Under the pieces are notes generated by a model that saw nothing but the letters and a program-made list of their open reading frames with translations, did not search any database and was not told the origin of the DNA. Shown here one piece after another: positions 44,349 through 53,370 of a stretch of DNA of 64,000 nt. Positions within the stretch are counted from its first letter, which is position 1, and every line of letters starts with the position of its first letter. A program made the position numbers and the translations under genes. This stretch comes from Acidimicrobiaceae bacterium (GTDB lineage Bacteria > Actinomycetota > Acidimicrobiia > Acidimicrobiales > Aldehydirespiratoraceae), in contig JAPOUM010000040.1 of assembly GCA_026708645.1 (NCBI GenBank), positions 248,001 to 312,000 of the forward strand. Direction: 5' to 3'.

Positions 44349-45820
44349 GCGGTCTCCGCCGACTCAGGAGCTGCAGCTTCGACAGCGACAGGATCGGAAG
44401 CGGGGGCAGGAGCAGGTTCAGGAGGCTCGTCAGCGGGAGGGGCGGGGACAGGCTTGGCTCGGGTTCGGGTCTCGTCCGGCGCTTGGGCTGCGACACCGAA
44501 CAGCGCTGCTATCTGAGGCACACGCGGCGCCAGCCGCCGTACCTCGGCGAGCAGTTCCTCGTTCGGCTTCTCGGGGACGCCGGCCGGGGTCACTTGGGTG
44601 CGGACAGGGGAGAAGGACACGGCGTCCATCACGGTCGCCCAACGCTGCTGGTTGGTGTCGGCGCTCAAATCCGACGCAGCCAGAGCAGCAAGCCGCTCGG
44701 CCATGTCCACCGGAAGCGGTGTTCCGGCTTTGGGGGGCCATGAACTCAGTCGCAGAGCGCGGATGGTGCGCCCCTCGCCGATGGTCGACGCAAGCTCAGC
44801 GAGCCAGTTGCTTTGATCGGCCTCGAGGCGTTCATTGAAACCCTTCTTGAGGTTCTCAGCCAGGGCGCGGGTCTCGTCGGTGCGGGCCGCACGGTCAGCC
44901 GCGGCGACCACCGAGCGAATCTCGCGCAGGTCGATCTTGTCGATTCCCGCGAGGGCCGCCTCGGCGCGGTCGCGCCATTCGGCGGCCTTCAACACGGGAG
45001 TGAGCCGCTCGGCGAGCGCCAGAATCGGGTCGGCTTTGATCCGGGGCAGATCAGCGTCGACTGCTTTGGCGTTCATGCGCTCGATGGAGTGGCGCACACC
45101 GGGCACACCGCCGTTCAGCACCTCGCGGGCCAGTGGCTGCTGATCGTCCGGGAGTGCCTCCAACGCGGCTCGGCGGTGGACTCTCCTGGCTTTGAGGCTT
45201 GAGCCCCGCGGGCGCGCCGAGCGTTTGGGGCGCTCCGAACGATGTTGATCTTTGTGGTCGCGGCGTTCACCTCGACCCTTCGAGCCGCGTTCGCTGCCGG
45301 CGTCGCGAGCCCTGCGTTCGCCGCCCCGGCCGGAGTCTCTGCCGGGCTTGCGGCGGTCCCGCCGGTCGCCGCGGTCGCGGCCTCTCGGGCCGCGCGGCCT
45401 GTCGCCGTCGACAGCAGCGTCGTCGGAGGGCGCCCGGTCGCGCCTGTTGCGCTTCTTGCGGCCGCGCTCGCGACGCTCGTCGTAGTCGGCGGAGTCGTCG
45501 TCGGTGAAGCGGCGGTTCTTGCGATCCCCGCGGCGGGTCTTGGGCGCCAGTGTGGTGGTGACCGCGGGCGCGCTCGCCCTTTGGATCAGTTCCAAGCGGT
45601 CGGTCGGCTCGGCGCGCGTTTTTGGTCGCATCACTGAAATGATCTCCAGGCCGTCGAGCCCGCCTTCGGCCTCGGCTCGCAGCACGCTGCCGACAGCGGC
45701 CGAGTCCGGCAGCAGCTCGGAACGGACTTCGCCTTTGGGCTGCCGAGCGCCGGCGGCGCGCCAAGTCCACGTGTGCTCGTCGCGCTGGCTCGTGAGTTCG
45801 ATGTCTAGTCGCCTGGACAC
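44345..45820 (-). CDS. Very basic conserved protein with Arg/Asp-rich linker, RNA-binding-like
   Basis: A protein of 491 residues. The N-terminal domain (LDIELTSQRDEHTWTWRAAG, then VLRAEAEGGLDGLEIISV) looks like a small beta-rich domain conserved in related actinobacteria. Residues about 110-215 are dense in Arg, Asp, Lys and Gly (RDRGDRRDRRKPG type), typical of disordered RNA-binding tails. The remainder is helical with a Pro/Ala-rich acidic C-terminus. I take GTG 45820 as start; an ATG at 45874 gives 18 more, poorly conserved-looking residues. Function unknown; a DEAD-helicase or RNase partner would fit. Confidence 0.7.
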   Translation of the reverse strand: MSRRLDIELTSQRDEHTWTWRAAGARQPKGEVRSELLPDSAAVGSVLRAEAEGGLDGLEIISVMRPKTRAEPTDRLELIQRASAPAVTTTLAPKTRRGDRKNRRFTDDDSADYDERRERGRKKRNRRDRAPSDDAAVDGDRPRGPRGRDRGDRRDRRKPGRDSGRGGERRARDAGSERGSKGRGERRDHKDQHRSERPKRSARPRGSSLKARRVHRRAALEALPDDQQPLAREVLNGGVPGVRHSIERMNAKAVDADLPRIKADPILALAERLTPVLKAAEWRDRAEAALAGIDKIDLREIRSVVAAADRAARTDETRALAENLKKGFNERLEADQSNWLAELASTIGEGRTIRALRLSSWPPKAGTPLPVDMAERLAALAASDLSADTNQQRWATVMDAVSFSPVRTQVTPAGVPEKPNEELLAEVRRLAPRVPQIAALFGVAAQAPDETRTRAKPVPAPPADEPPEPAPAPASDPVAVEAAAPESAETA

Positions 45821-46245
45821 GGCACACAACGCTACACGGTCAGAGGGCGCTGCTCGCCCCGAGCCTGCATCCATGCCAGGACTCCATGCCGGGACCGCTC
45901 AGAGCCAGCTCTCCCCCTGAACGCCGGAAAGCTGCATTATGTAAAGTTATATCTGTGTCGGGCTTGTGTCGTCAAACGTCCCCGAGCCGGCTTGTTCGGC
46001 TGCCCGGCTTTGTGCCTGCACCACCGAGAGGATCCGAGCGGCTATCGTGACAAGCACCGACGGCATGATTGAACCCGTGAAACTAGACCCGTGAAACTAG
46101 ACCGGTGAAATTAGACCCGTGAAACTAAATCGTGTCACCAGAGTGGCCCGCAGTCTTTGCAAAGCAGCCTCGCAGTAGTCGTCAGCGCCCGGGTCGTCGG
46201 CTGATCCTTGGAGTGCTCAATGTGTCTCATCCGACTTTTTGCCAC
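45821..46245. other. 425-base non-coding region between divergent genes
   Basis: No convincing gene is seen. It contains an AT-rich stretch at about 45934-45954 (GCATTATGTAAAGTTATAT), the likely promoter area for one of the two divergent genes, and the 14-base tandem repeats listed separately. Minus-strand gene 44345 and plus-strand yqgE both start from here. Confidence 0.6.
46074..46129 (+). repeat. Four tandem 14-base repeats upstream of yqgE
   Basis: Units are CCCGTGAAACTAGA (46074-46087), an identical copy (46088-46101), CCGGTGAAATTAGA (46102-46115) and CCCGTGAAACTAAA (46116-46129). The unit is AT-rich relative to its surroundings and spans slightly more than one DNA helical turn. Such iteron-like arrays often bind a regulator cooperatively, or arise by slippage. 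It lies about 115-170 bases before the yqgE start. Confidence 0.9.
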
Positions 46246-46809
46246 ATGCAAGAACCTCCGATGGCGCTGACCCGCGGGAGGCTGCTCGTGGCTTCGCCTT
46301 CCTTGTCGGATCCCAACTTCTGTCAGTCGGTGCTGTTGATGCTCGAGCACACCAGCGAAGGCGCTCTGGGCGTGATCCTCAACCGTCCCAGCGAATTGGC
46401 TGTCGGCAGCGTCATCGACGACTGGGCGGATGCGGTGAGCACGCCGCGTGTCATGTTCGTGGGCGGCCCGGTCAGCCCGTCGTCTCTCATAGCGCTGGCT
46501 TCGGTGGCGCTCGACGAAGCCGACGAGCACTGGTCGCAGATCATGGGGCGGATCGGCACCGTCGACCTCGAGCAGAGCCCGGCTGACGTCGGCGGCCTCG
46601 ACGAGGTCCGCCTCTTCGCCGGTTACGCGGCCTGGGCGCCGGGGCAGCTCGAAGCCGAGCTGGCCGATGAAGCCTGGTTCGTGCTGGACTTCGAGGGCGC
46701 CGACCCGTTCTCGGGCGATCCTCAGGAACTGTGGTGGCAGGTCTTCGCCCGCCAGCGAGGGGATCTGCGGCGCCTGCGCTTCTATCCTCGCAACTCTTCC
46801 GACAACTGA
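46246..46809 (+). CDS. YqgE/AlgH family protein
   Basis: DUF179 protein, 187 residues from ATG 46246 (ATG 46261 is an equal alternative). The family pattern is clear: RGRLLVASPSLSDPNFCQSV, EGALGVILNRPSEL, VMFVGGPVSPSSLIAL, VRLFAGYAAWAPGQLEAE and WFVLDFEGADPF. The biochemical role of the family is not settled; AlgH has been linked to regulation. The protein is complete. The frame extends far upstream without a start that fits. Confidence 0.93.
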   Translation: MQEPPMALTRGRLLVASPSLSDPNFCQSVLLMLEHTSEGALGVILNRPSELAVGSVIDDWADAVSTPRVMFVGGPVSPSSLIALASVALDEADEHWSQIMGRIGTVDLEQSPADVGGLDEVRLFAGYAAWAPGQLEAELADEAWFVLDFEGADPFSGDPQELWWQVFARQRGDLRRLRFYPRNSSDN

Positions 46810-46834
46810 CGGTTCCGCTCCGGCGCCTCAGAAC

Positions 46835-48265
46835 TCAAGCGCCGATGACGCCGGCTTGACGCCCGTCGATCTCGCCGAAGAATTGCGCCGCCGCCTGCTG
46901 CACTCCGCTGGACCATGTCGGGTAAGCATGCGACGCCTGCGCGAGACGGCCCGCGAAAACGTCGGCGCGCATGGCCAGCACCACCTCTGCGATCATCTCG
47001 CCGGCACGGGGCGCCACGATGGTCGCTCCCAGTATCCGACCGCCGCCGGTGTTGCGCAGCCAGCGCCGCGGGCCGGCCACGATGGAGATGAAACCGTCAG
47101 TGCGCTGCTCCATCAAAGCGCGGTCCACTTCCGTCAGCGGAAGATAAGCCGCACGGCTTCCGGCCGGGGCCGCGGATCTGTGGACTCCGACTGATGCCAC
47201 CTCAGGCACGGTGAACACCACCCGCGGTGTGACCGCGGCATGGAAGCGGCCCGCGACCGGGCGGCCCAAAGCGTTGCCTGCGGCGATCCTTCCCATCTCG
47301 TCGGCAGCGTGCGAGAGCATGGCTCGCCCGGTGACGTCACCGGCCGCGTAGACGCCGCGCAGCGACGTCATCATCCGGTCGTCGGTGATGACGCCCCCCT
47401 GATCGTCGACCTTGACGCCGAGCTCTTCGAGGCCCAGGCCTTCGCTGCGAGGCGCCCGTCCGACGGCCACAAGCAGCTTGTCGCAGGCGACGGCGCCGCC
47501 CGGGTCGTCCCGGTCGCCCTGCGCTGTCTGATCGCTGCTGCGGGTCAGCACCGAGACCGCTCCTTCCGGCGCCGCCTCACCCGAGGTCGCCGGAGCGGCC
47601 CCGGCCGCGGCGCTGACGCCCGCGACCCGGGTCGATGTCAGCACCTCGACCGACAGGCTTTCGAGGGCGCCGCGGATCACGGCGGACGCTTCCGGGTCGG
47701 CGTCGGGCAGTATCCGGCTCTGCGACTCCAGGAGAGCGACTTTCGTGCCGGCTGAAGCGAAGGCGTGGGCCATTTCGCAGCCTGTGGCGCCGCCGCCGAC
47801 GATGCACAGCCTGTCGGGCGCTTCGGTCAAGTCGAAGACGTCCTCGCTGCTCAGCGGTCGGGACTGCTCCAAGCCCGGGACCGCCGGCACGGCAGGCCGG
47901 GATCCGGTGGCGATCACTGTCCGCGGCGAACTGACACGGCGCTCGCCGACTGCCACCGTGTCGTGGGTGACCAGCCGGGCGCGGCCTTCGATGACGGTCG
48001 CTCCGGCTGCGCGCAGCACCTCGACCGACTCGCTCGCGGCGACGCGCGCGACCGTCGAGCGCGCCCGGGCGGCGGCCGCGCCGAAGCCGAGACCGTCGTT
48101 CAATGCCGCCAGCAGCGTCTTGGAGGGCACGCAGCCGGTGAAGGTGCAATCGCCTCCCGGCGGCGAATCGGTGATCAGAGCCACGTCGGCGCCGGCCCGC
48201 AGCGCTGCTCGCAGCGCGCCCAGACCGGCGGCGCCGCCGCCGATCACGATCAGATCGTGGTCCAT
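46835..48265 (-). CDS. Pyridine nucleotide-disulfide oxidoreductase, mercuric reductase/lipoamide dehydrogenase-like
   Basis: Flavoprotein disulfide reductase, 476 residues from ATG 48265 (GTG 48283 is an alternative). FAD motif LIVIGGGAAGLGALRAAL, redox-active pair in GGDCTFTGCVPSKT, NAD motif CIVGGGATGCEMAHAF and second FAD motif VYAAGDVTG are complete. The C-terminal active-site motif, normally HxHPTxxE in lipoamide dehydrogenase, reads SHAYPTWSSGVQQ: the His and Glu are replaced. It follows trpA closely (12-30 bases), so it may be expressed with the trp genes. The true substrate is unknown; classical LpdA function is doubtful. Confidence 0.87.
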   Translation of the reverse strand: MDHDLIVIGGGAAGLGALRAALRAGADVALITDSPPGGDCTFTGCVPSKTLLAALNDGLGFGAAAARARSTVARVAASESVEVLRAAGATVIEGRARLVTHDTVAVGERRVSSPRTVIATGSRPAVPAVPGLEQSRPLSSEDVFDLTEAPDRLCIVGGGATGCEMAHAFASAGTKVALLESQSRILPDADPEASAVIRGALESLSVEVLTSTRVAGVSAAAGAAPATSGEAAPEGAVSVLTRSSDQTAQGDRDDPGGAVACDKLLVAVGRAPRSEGLGLEELGVKVDDQGGVITDDRMMTSLRGVYAAGDVTGRAMLSHAADEMGRIAAGNALGRPVAGRFHAAVTPRVVFTVPEVASVGVHRSAAPAGSRAAYLPLTEVDRALMEQRTDGFISIVAGPRRWLRNTGGGRILGATIVAPRAGEMIAEVVLAMRADVFAGRLAQASHAYPTWSSGVQQAAAQFFGEIDGRQAGVIGA

Positions 48266-48295
48266 CGCCGCCGCGGCGCGCACTCGCGCCGACGG

Positions 48296-49093
48296 TCAGT
48301 CCAGAGCCGCACGGAAGGCGGACACCAGCTCGGCCACGCCGTCGGGTCCGGCGCCTTCCAACATGCGCTGCACCACCGCGGAGCCCACCACCGCCCCGTC
48401 AGCGACTCGGCACACCGCCGCGGCCTGCTCGGGCGTGCCGACCCCCACCCCCACCAGCACGGGGCGGTCCGTCATCTCCTTGAGCCTTGCCGCGGCGCGT
48501 GTGGCGCTGTCGGCCAGCTGCGAGCGCACTCCGGTCACGCCCAGCAGCCCCACGCCGTAGACGAAGCCCCGTGAACGCTCGCAGACGAGCCGCAGCCGCT
48601 CGCAAGACGCCGTGGGCGAGGCCAGAAGCACGGTCTCCACCCCGGCGGCGCAGGCGTGACCCGCCCACTCCCCCACTTCCTCCAGCGGCAGATCCGCCAG
48701 GATGCATCCGCTGACCCCGGCGTCGGCCAGAGACGAGGCGAAACGCTCATAACCCATGTGATGCGCAATGTTGGCGTAGGTCATCACCGCGACGGGCACG
48801 CCGATTTCGGCTGCGGCGCCGCGCAGGGCGCTGAGGATGCTCTGCGGCGTGGCGCCCTGAGCGAGGGCTTCCTCATTGGCCCGCTGAATGGTGGCGCCGT
48901 CCATCACCGGATCCGAGAACGGCACTCCCACTTCGACCGCGTCGGCGCCTGCCGCAGCCGCCGCGCTGATCGTCTGCAGCCAGTCGTCGCCGAGCCCGCC
49001 GGTGACGTAGGGCACCAGGCATTTGCCGCCCGAGTCGCGCCGTCGCCTGAGAGCAGTCTCGAGCTTGCCGCCGCCTGCGGGTTCGGTGATCAC
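48296..49093 (-). CDS. trpA: Tryptophan synthase alpha subunit
   Basis: Cleaves indole-3-glycerol phosphate to indole and glyceraldehyde 3-phosphate, 265 residues. Catalytic Glu is in [14 protein letters not shown] and Asp in [10 protein letters not shown]; the phosphate region is [11 protein letters not shown] and [10 protein letters not shown]. The GTG at 49093 overlaps the trpB stop (GTGA), so the two subunits are co-translated, as expected for a 1:1 complex. Confidence 0.97.
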   Translation of the reverse strand: MITEPAGGGKLETALRRRRDSGGKCLVPYVTGGLGDDWLQTISAAAAAGADAVEVGVPFSDPVMDGATIQRANEEALAQGATPQSILSALRGAAAEIGVPVAVMTYANIAHHMGYERFASSLADAGVSGCILADLPLEEVGEWAGHACAAGVETVLLASPTASCERLRLVCERSRGFVYGVGLLGVTGVRSQLADSATRAAARLKEMTDRPVLVGVGVGTPEQAAAVCRVADGAVVGSAVVQRMLEGAGPDGVAELVSAFRAALD

Positions 49094-50292
49094 CCGAGCA
49101 GTCCCATCATCTGGGCGACGTCCTTGTCGCCTCGGCCGCTCAAGTTCAACAAGACGGTGAGCCCTTGCAGCTCCGATCTCGCCCGCGACACCCAGGCCAG
49201 CGCATGGGCGCATTCCAGCGCGCAGATGATGCCCTCAGTGCGTGCCAGCAGAGCGAACGCCTCGACCACCTCGTCGTCGCTCACCTGCTTGTAGACGGCG
49301 CGACCGGTGGCGGCCAGATGCGAATGCTCGGGGCCCACACCCGGATAATCGAGACCTGCCGAAATCGATTCGGCTTCCTGCACCTGACCCCACTCGTCTT
49401 GCAGCAGATACGACCTCGAGCCGTGAACGATGCCGGGCGTCCCCCGGCCGACCGCGGCCCCGCCGGCCGGCTCCACTCCCACCAGCTCGGCGGACGTGTC
49501 CACGAAGCCGGTGAAGATCCCGGCGGCGTTGGAGCCGCCGCCCACAGAAGCCACGACCACGTCCGGCACGCCTCCGTCGAGCATCTCGGCGCACTGGCGC
49601 CGCGCCTCGTCGCCGATCACCCGCTGGAACTCGCGCACCATCCACGGGTACGGGTGCGGTCCCATCACCGAGCCCAGGCAGTAATGACTGGACTCCGAGA
49701 CCGCCACCCAGTGGCGCATCGCTTCGTTGACCGCGTCTTTGAGAGTGCCCGAGCCGGTCTCCGCGGCGCGCACTTCGGCGCCGAGCAGGCGCATGCGGAA
49801 CACGTTCAGCTCTTGGCGGGCCATGTCGACCGCGCCCATGTAGACGACGCAGTCCATGCCGAACAGCGCGGCCGCCGTCGCCGTGGCCACGCCGTGCTGA
49901 CCGGCGCCGGTCTCGGCCACCAGGCTGTTCTTGCCCATGCGGCGCGCCAGCAGCGACTGACCGAGCACGTTGTTGATCTTGTGGCTGCCGGTGTGGTTGA
50001 GGTCCTCGCGTTTCAAAAGCACGCGAACTCCCAGCTCATGCGACAGGTTCAGGCATTCGCTGAGCGGGGAGGGCCGGCCCGCGTAGTCGGCCAGAAGACC
50101 TCCGAGCTCGTCTCGGAAGGCTTGATCACTCCAGGCGCTGCGGAAAGCACGGTCGAGTTCCTGGCATGGGCCGACGAGGGTCTCGGGCACGTAGGCGCCC
50201 CCGAACTCGCCGAAACGCCCCGAAGCGCTGGGCTCGCCCATCAAACCTGCGGGATCGCGGGCGCCTGCCGCTGCCGGCGAGGTTCCGGTCAT
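49090..50292 (-). CDS. trpB: Tryptophan synthase beta subunit
   Basis: PLP enzyme that condenses indole with serine, 400 residues. PLP Lys is in [14 protein letters not shown], the catalytic region is [20 protein letters not shown], the phosphate cup is [11 protein letters not shown], and the end is [22 protein letters not shown] marks the N-terminal signature. Its ATG overlaps the trpF stop (ATGA). Confidence 0.98.
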   Translation of the reverse strand: MTGTSPAAAGARDPAGLMGEPSASGRFGEFGGAYVPETLVGPCQELDRAFRSAWSDQAFRDELGGLLADYAGRPSPLSECLNLSHELGVRVLLKREDLNHTGSHKINNVLGQSLLARRMGKNSLVAETGAGQHGVATATAAALFGMDCVVYMGAVDMARQELNVFRMRLLGAEVRAAETGSGTLKDAVNEAMRHWVAVSESSHYCLGSVMGPHPYPWMVREFQRVIGDEARRQCAEMLDGGVPDVVVASVGGGSNAAGIFTGFVDTSAELVGVEPAGGAAVGRGTPGIVHGSRSYLLQDEWGQVQEAESISAGLDYPGVGPEHSHLAATGRAVYKQVSDDEVVEAFALLARTEGIICALECAHALAWVSRARSELQGLTVLLNLSGRGDKDVAQMMGLLG

Positions 50293-50984
50293 TCGTCGAG
50301 CGACCAGTCGTAGAGCCCGGGCCCGGACGCAGGCCCGCGCACCGCGTCGGCGTCGCGCGCCCGCTCTCGCGCGGTGGTCTCGCCTGCCGACTTCGCCGCC
50401 TCCAAGAAAGCCCGCAGCGCAGTCGGGTCCTTGCGGCCCGGCTTGCTCTCCACGCCGCTGGACACGTCCACGCCCCAGGGCCGAACCCGCCGGATCGCCG
50501 CGGCCACATTCGCGGCGTTGAGGCCTCCGGCCAGCAGCAGACGCCGCCCGCCCAGCGGCGCCCCCTCGGCCAGAGACCAGTCGAACACTTCGCCCGAGCC
50601 GGGCTGCAAGCCGTCGAGCAGGACTATGTGGGCGCCGTAGTCCTCCAGACGCTCGAGGCCGTCATGGCCCGCCGGGAAGGCTTTCACGGTGACCGGAACC
50701 CTGGCGGCCACCCAGGCGACGTCCTCGGGCTTCTCGTGGCCGTGAAGCTGCGCCGCGCCCAGACGAGCCTTGGAGGTGATCTCCACCACCCTCTCGGGAA
50801 GCTCGTTGCGGAACACGCCCACGCTCAACACGTCGCTGGGCAGCCGGTTGGCGATCTCGCGGGCGCGGTCCGGGGGCATCTGCCGCGGCGACGGAGCGAA
50901 AACGAAGCCGACGGCGTCGGCGCCCAGCGCCACCGCCAGCAGCGCGTCGTCCTCGTTGGTGACTCCGCAGATCTTGACGAACAC
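50289..50984 (-). CDS. trpF: Phosphoribosylanthranilate isomerase
   Basis: TIM-barrel isomerase of tryptophan synthesis, 231 residues, slightly longer than usual because of a C-terminal tail. [14 protein letters not shown] holds the catalytic Cys, [15 protein letters not shown] follows, the catalytic Asp is in [11 protein letters not shown], and the phosphate-binding end is [10 protein letters not shown] and [16 protein letters not shown]. PriA-type bifunctional enzymes are common in actinobacteria, so a separate trpF here is worth noting. Confidence 0.96.
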   Translation of the reverse strand: MFVKICGVTNEDDALLAVALGADAVGFVFAPSPRQMPPDRAREIANRLPSDVLSVGVFRNELPERVVEITSKARLGAAQLHGHEKPEDVAWVAARVPVTVKAFPAGHDGLERLEDYGAHIVLLDGLQPGSGEVFDWSLAEGAPLGGRRLLLAGGLNAANVAAAIRRVRPWGVDVSSGVESKPGRKDPTALRAFLEAAKSAGETTARERARDADAVRGPASGPGLYDWSLDE

Positions 50985-50993
50985 GCTTCGACG

Positions 50994-51791
50994 CTAGTTG
51001 CCCGACGCGATCAGGGCACGCACCGCCCCGGCCGGATCCTCGCAGCGCACCAGCGACTCCCCCACCAGCACGGCGTCATAACCGGCGTCGCTGAGACGGG
51101 CCGCGTCAGCGGGTCCGGCTATGCCCGACTCCCCGACCGAGACGACGCCGTCGGGTATCGCCTGCGCCAGCCGCGCGGCGCGATCCTGATCCACCTCGAA
51201 GGTCAGCAGGTCGCGCTGGTTCACACCGACGAGTTCGGCGCCCGCCTGCAACGCCCGACGCAGCTCGGCTTCGTCGTGAACCTCCACCAGGGCGTCCAGG
51301 CCGAGGTCTTGCGCCAGAGCGCAGAAACGCCGCAGCTCGGCGTCGTCGAGTGCGGCCACGATCAAAAGCACGCAGTCGGCGCCCATGATGCGAGCGTCGG
51401 CCACGTCGCGCTCGTCCACTGTGAAGTCTTTGCGCAAAACGGGCAGATCGACGGCTTCGCGGGCTGCTCTCAGGTCGGCGACCGAACCTCCGAACCACTC
51501 GCTGTCGGTCAGCACCGAGAGGCAGGCCGCGCCGCCGCGGCGGTAGTGCCGAGCCAGGCTCGCCGGATCGAGGTCGGGCCTCAGATCGCCTTTCGACGGG
51601 GAGCGCCGCTTGATCTCAGCCACGACCGCGACACTCGGCGTATCGATCAGCCGGGCACGGAAGCCGCGTGTCGGCTCGCAGCGCCGCGCCTGCTCGACCA
51701 GGTCGACGACGCTGCGCCTGTCGGCTCTGGCAGCTCGGCGATGCTGAGCGACGATCCCGGCGAGATAGCCGCCCGCGGGGGCCGTGCTCAT
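50994..51791 (-). CDS. trpC: Indole-3-glycerol phosphate synthase
   Basis: TIM-barrel enzyme closing the indole ring, 265 residues. Catalytic residues appear in VVAEIKRRSPSKGDL (Glu and Lys), LPVLRKDFTVDERDV (Lys), LVEVHDEAEL (Glu), VGVNQRDLLTFEVD (Asn) and VVSVGESGIAG (Glu, Ser). The N-terminal cap (YLAGIVAQHRRAARADR) is present. Its ATG overlaps the J-domain gene stop. Confidence 0.97.
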   Translation of the reverse strand: MSTAPAGGYLAGIVAQHRRAARADRRSVVDLVEQARRCEPTRGFRARLIDTPSVAVVAEIKRRSPSKGDLRPDLDPASLARHYRRGGAACLSVLTDSEWFGGSVADLRAAREAVDLPVLRKDFTVDERDVADARIMGADCVLLIVAALDDAELRRFCALAQDLGLDALVEVHDEAELRRALQAGAELVGVNQRDLLTFEVDQDRAARLAQAIPDGVVSVGESGIAGPADAARLSDAGYDAVLVGESLVRCEDPAGAVRALIASGN

Positions 51792-52357
51792 GTCGGGCGT
51801 TGCCGGCGGTGCCGCACTTTGCTGCGGATCAGCACCGCGAACGGCGACAGGGCGAACATCATCGCCGCCACAAGCAGCAGCAGCACCCCGAAACGCACCA
51901 GCACGAACGCTGCGGTCATCACCCCGACGATCACCCCGAAAACCCCGGTCACGAACGCCAGAGGCATTCCCAGGGCCAGCCAGGCGGGCAACTCGGCCGG
52001 GGTGAGCGCGCTGTCGTCGCCCACGAAGCTGTCGCCGGCCGCGTGGTCGAAGACGTCGCCTCCGGCGTGTCTGCCGTTCGGGTTCGGGTGCGGGGCCGCG
52101 GACGCGCCGGTTGCGGCGGTCCGCCGGTTCGAGGGCGGATCAAGCCGCTCGGCTCGCAGCCTGCGGTCTACCGCAGCCCGCGACTCGGCGTCGGAGAGCA
52201 TCTCCCAGGCCTGGTTTATGCGGCGCATCTCCTCAGCAGCGGCGGGCGCGCCGCCGCGCAGGTCGGGATGCGAACTCCGAGCCCGTGCCACATAGGCCTG
52301 CCTGATCTGCTCGCTCGAAGCATGGCGGGCCACTCCCAGCACCGCATAAGGGTCCAC
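51788..52357 (-). CDS. J-domain protein with two C-terminal membrane helices
   Basis: A 189-residue protein with a DnaJ domain at residues 1-66 (MDPYAVLGVARHASSEQIRQ and the HPD motif in RSSHPDLRGG), a low-complexity linker, then two hydrophobic helices near residues 130-175. It would recruit DnaK at the membrane. The gene is inside the trp block, overlapping trpC by four bases, with ygfZ upstream. Why it sits there is unknown. Confidence 0.9.
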   Translation of the reverse strand: MDPYAVLGVARHASSEQIRQAYVARARSSHPDLRGGAPAAAEEMRRINQAWEMLSDAESRAAVDRRLRAERLDPPSNRRTAATGASAAPHPNPNGRHAGGDVFDHAAGDSFVGDDSALTPAELPAWLALGMPLAFVTGVFGVIVGVMTAAFVLVRFGVLLLLVAAMMFALSPFAVLIRSKVRHRRQRPT

Positions 52358-52397
52358 GCCGTCATCCTAGGCAGCGCAGCGGGCGTGCAGCGTGGCG

Positions 52398-53351
52398 TCA
52401 GCCGCCGCCCAGCGGCTTGCGCCGAGCATTCGCCTGGTCGCCGCGTGCTGGTCTCGCCGCCGTTGCGTGCGCTCGACGCGCCGCCGGCGTGGGCATGACC
52501 GCGGCAGGCGCGCCGGCTACTTCGGCTTCGGCGGGGACGACGACTCGGCGATGCACGGCCGCCAGCGCCACCGTCACGCCAAGGTCGGGGTCCGGGGCCG
52601 ACGAGGTGATCTCCCCCACCGCTTCTCCGCCGACTTCGACCGTCGTTGCGGCGGGCGGCGCGGTGTCGTCTTGTATCTCCAACAGCCGCAACGGCCGCGG
52701 CACGTTGCCGCCGCGGCTGTCGATGCGAGCGATCAGTTCCTGCCCCGTGTAGCACCCCTTCGTGAAGCTCACCGACGCTTCCACCAGGCCGCCGACCTCG
52801 GCCGGGATGGTCCGCTCGGTGATCTCGCGGCCCAGGCGAGGCCAGCCCGCACGGATGCGAGCCGCCTCGAACCGCTGCGGCGCGGACGGCAGCGTCCCCG
52901 CAGGCGCGGCCAGTCCGGGGCCCAGCAGATCCACACCGCGCCACTCGGGCCAGTCGACCTCGGCGCGCACTTCGGCCGCGGCTTCGGCAACAGCGGCCTC
53001 CGCAGCGTCGTCAGCCGTGTCGCCGATGCCGCGCACGGCCAGCATCCGCCAGCCTGACAACACCTCGAAGGCCGCGTCGGTTCTCAAACGAAAACGCTCC
53101 AAGCGGGCCACGACCGCGGCGCCGTAGCCGGCGTCCACATCGATCAGGAAAACGTCAGCGAGGCTGCGGGTGATCCTGAACCAGGCGTCGATCCTGCCTT
53201 GGGGCGTCAGCAGCAGCGACCACGCCGAGGCGCCGTCCGCCAGCGACTCGACGTCCTGGGAGATCTGGCCCTGCAAGAAGCCGGCGGCGTCGCTGCCGGT
53301 GACGCGCACCACGTCACGCCCGAGCAGAGCGGTCAAGCAACCGCTGGTCAT
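52398..53351 (-). CDS. ygfZ: YgfZ/GcvT-domain folate-binding protein
   Basis: A 317-residue folate-binding protein linked to iron-sulfur cluster repair. The YgfZ signature is seen as FTKGCYTGQELIAR (K-G-C-Y-x-G-Q-E), with GSDAAGFLQGQISQDV at the start and AARIRAGWPRLGREI in the middle. The C-terminal 40 residues are low-complexity and basic. It lies between trpE and the J-domain gene, in the same direction. Confidence 0.93.
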   Translation of the reverse strand: MTSGCLTALLGRDVVRVTGSDAAGFLQGQISQDVESLADGASAWSLLLTPQGRIDAWFRITRSLADVFLIDVDAGYGAAVVARLERFRLRTDAAFEVLSGWRMLAVRGIGDTADDAAEAAVAEAAAEVRAEVDWPEWRGVDLLGPGLAAPAGTLPSAPQRFEAARIRAGWPRLGREITERTIPAEVGGLVEASVSFTKGCYTGQELIARIDSRGGNVPRPLRLLEIQDDTAPPAATTVEVGGEAVGEITSSAPDPDLGVTVALAAVHRRVVVPAEAEVAGAPAAVMPTPAARRAHATAARPARGDQANARRKPLGGG

Positions 53352-53370
53352 CGCTGCACGGCTCGCTCTG

